Of a stretch of DNA of 64,000 nucleotides, positions 63,294 to 64,000 are shown piece after piece. The stretch lies in the NCBI GenBank assembly GCA_040391535.1, contig JBEBXQ010000005.1:21561-85560 (forward strand), given 5' to 3'. Position 1 is the first letter of the stretch. The number at the start of each line of letters is the position of its first letter. This DNA comes from JBEBXQ01 sp040391535. Its GTDB lineage: Bacteria; Bacteroidota; Bacteroidia; Cytophagales; Spirosomataceae. The notes beneath the pieces are model-generated. The model searched no databases. It saw only the letters and a program-made list of their open reading frames with translations, and was not told the origin of the DNA. The position numbers were made by a program, and so were the translations under genes.

Positions 63294-64000
63294 ATGTCAG
63301 GAATTGTAGAATTACTTCAAAAATTTTCCGACAAAACGATTACATCAGAGGAAGAGGATTTCCTTTTCGGGTGGTTGCGTACGCACCAGGACGAATGGAT
63401 GTTGAGTATGTATGATGAGTATCGTCAGCTATTTGACCATCATACCGCTGTTCTGGAAAAAGCGAAATCGGATGAATTGCTGCACGGTATTCACAAACAG
63501 ATAGGTGTTGGGGAAAATGACCGGGAGCCAATCAGACCTGCCAGGATAAAAACTGGTTTAAGCAGTACCGTTTTCTACCGGGTTGCCGCTGCTGTTATTG
63601 CAGGTTTTTGTCTGCTGACCTGGTGGTATGCAGATTCCGGAGAAACGTTCATTCCGTTGCATGATACCGCAGGGAATGAAAACAAAAGGACATTGACGGA
63701 TCACGAAAACTCCGGAAATACAGTTCAGCTGATCGCGCTGACCGACGGAAGTACCGTTTGGCTTTATCCTCAAAGCAGAATTATGTATCCGGATTCGTTT
63801 GCAGGAGCAGAACGACAGGTGACTTTGCTGGGGAAAGCATTTTTTGAGGTGGCACGAAATGAAAAGATGCCTTTTATTGTGATTTCCAATGAAATGACTA
63901 CAAAGGTGTTGGGAACCAGTTTTATGGTCGATGCCTTTACACATCAGTCGAGGTTTTCAGTGATGGTAAGAACCGGCAAAGTGGCTGTGTCAGCGAAGTC
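63294..64000 (+). CDS. FecR family anti-sigma factor, 3' end missing
   Basis: The frame opens at ATG 63294 and stays open to the window end (235 complete codons), so the gene is cut. The N-terminal cytoplasmic part (1-90, MSGIVELLQKFSDKTITSEEEDFLFGWLR) is followed by a membrane helix (about 96-113, VAAAVIAGFCLLTWWY). The periplasmic FecR domain shows QLIALTDGSTVWLYPQSRIMYPDSF, ERQVTLLGKAFFEVARNEKMPF, and TTKVLGTSFMVDAF. It holds the ECF sigma factor and passes the receptor signal across the inner membrane. A SusC-type receptor gene is expected next, outside the window. Confidence 0.94.
   Translation, partial: MSGIVELLQKFSDKTITSEEEDFLFGWLRTHQDEWMLSMYDEYRQLFDHHTAVLEKAKSDELLHGIHKQIGVGENDREPIRPARIKTGLSSTVFYRVAAAVIAGFCLLTWWYADSGETFIPLHDTAGNENKRTLTDHENSGNTVQLIALTDGSTVWLYPQSRIMYPDSFAGAERQVTLLGKAFFEVARNEKMPFIVISNEMTTKVLGTSFMVDAFTHQSRFSVMVRTGKVAVSAK

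Noticed and set aside
1..64000. tRNA, rRNA, tmRNA, insertion sequence or prophage genes
   Set aside because: No cloverleaf tRNA with a TTCGA-type arm, no transposase, integrase or phage structural protein was seen in any gap or frame.

Overview
The window is a chromosomal segment of a Bacteroidota bacterium, most likely of the order Cytophagales (the order is inference). The phylum call rests on a SusD outer-membrane protein, the type IX secretion proteins PorX and PorW/SprE, a cargo protein with a type IX sorting domain, an ECF sigma/FecR pair, the absence of clear Shine-Dalgarno sequences, and promoters of the TTG-N17..23-TAnnTTTG type. Both window ends cut genes: susD at the left edge and fecR at the right edge.

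Layout. 1-4650: susD end, htpG, a small lipoprotein. 4651-7453: a minus-strand run of a DUF4905-like protein, a LysM/RlpA-like protein, a small membrane protein and a DUF2400 protein. 7494-10773: kdsB (TTG start), porX, clpP. 10873-17481: an alpha-oxoamine synthase, queA-ispD, monomeric isocitrate dehydrogenase and the remains of an alpha/beta hydrolase. 17482-22783: plsC, an acyl-ACP desaturase, and an ATP synthase operon (atpZ, an atpI-like gene, atpB, atpE, atpF, atpH) that ends before atpA. 22907-30416: porW/sprE, a class A penicillin-binding protein, glycerate kinase and uvrC. 30667-35785: a 59-residue Hc1-like histone, a MaoC hydratase and POT transporter pair, a Tat-exported Gfo/Idh/MocA oxidoreductase, and prmA. 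35797-43493: a 1569-residue exported protein of unknown function, plsY, an M20 dipeptidase, rplU-rpmA. 43494-53872: a carbohydrate block with a GH42-like protein, a DUF6259-like glycosidase, a YncE-like beta-propeller and a 1430-residue chondroitinase AC-like lyase with three DNRLRE domains and a type IX sorting tail. 54137-64000: nfu, fadN with its MarR regulator, accA-HAD-M50 protease, a beta-CASP nuclease, an ECF sigma factor and a partial fecR.

How the genes connect. PorX is the cytoplasmic response regulator and PorW/SprE a periplasmic lipoprotein of the type IX system. The lyase at 49580-53872 is a predicted client of that system, so regulator, structural part and substrate lie in one window, although in separate operons. 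Envelope functions are common: kdsB (lipopolysaccharide), the penicillin-binding protein, plsC, plsY, the desaturase, accA, and an oxoamine synthase that probably makes sphingoid or sulfonolipid bases.

The features least explained by known families are a nested palindromic element at 43656-43744, the 1569-residue exported protein, the ATP synthase operon without atpA/atpG, the hydrolase remnant at 17146-17448, and clustered palindromes upstream of marR. I found no tRNA, rRNA, CRISPR array, intact insertion sequence or prophage.
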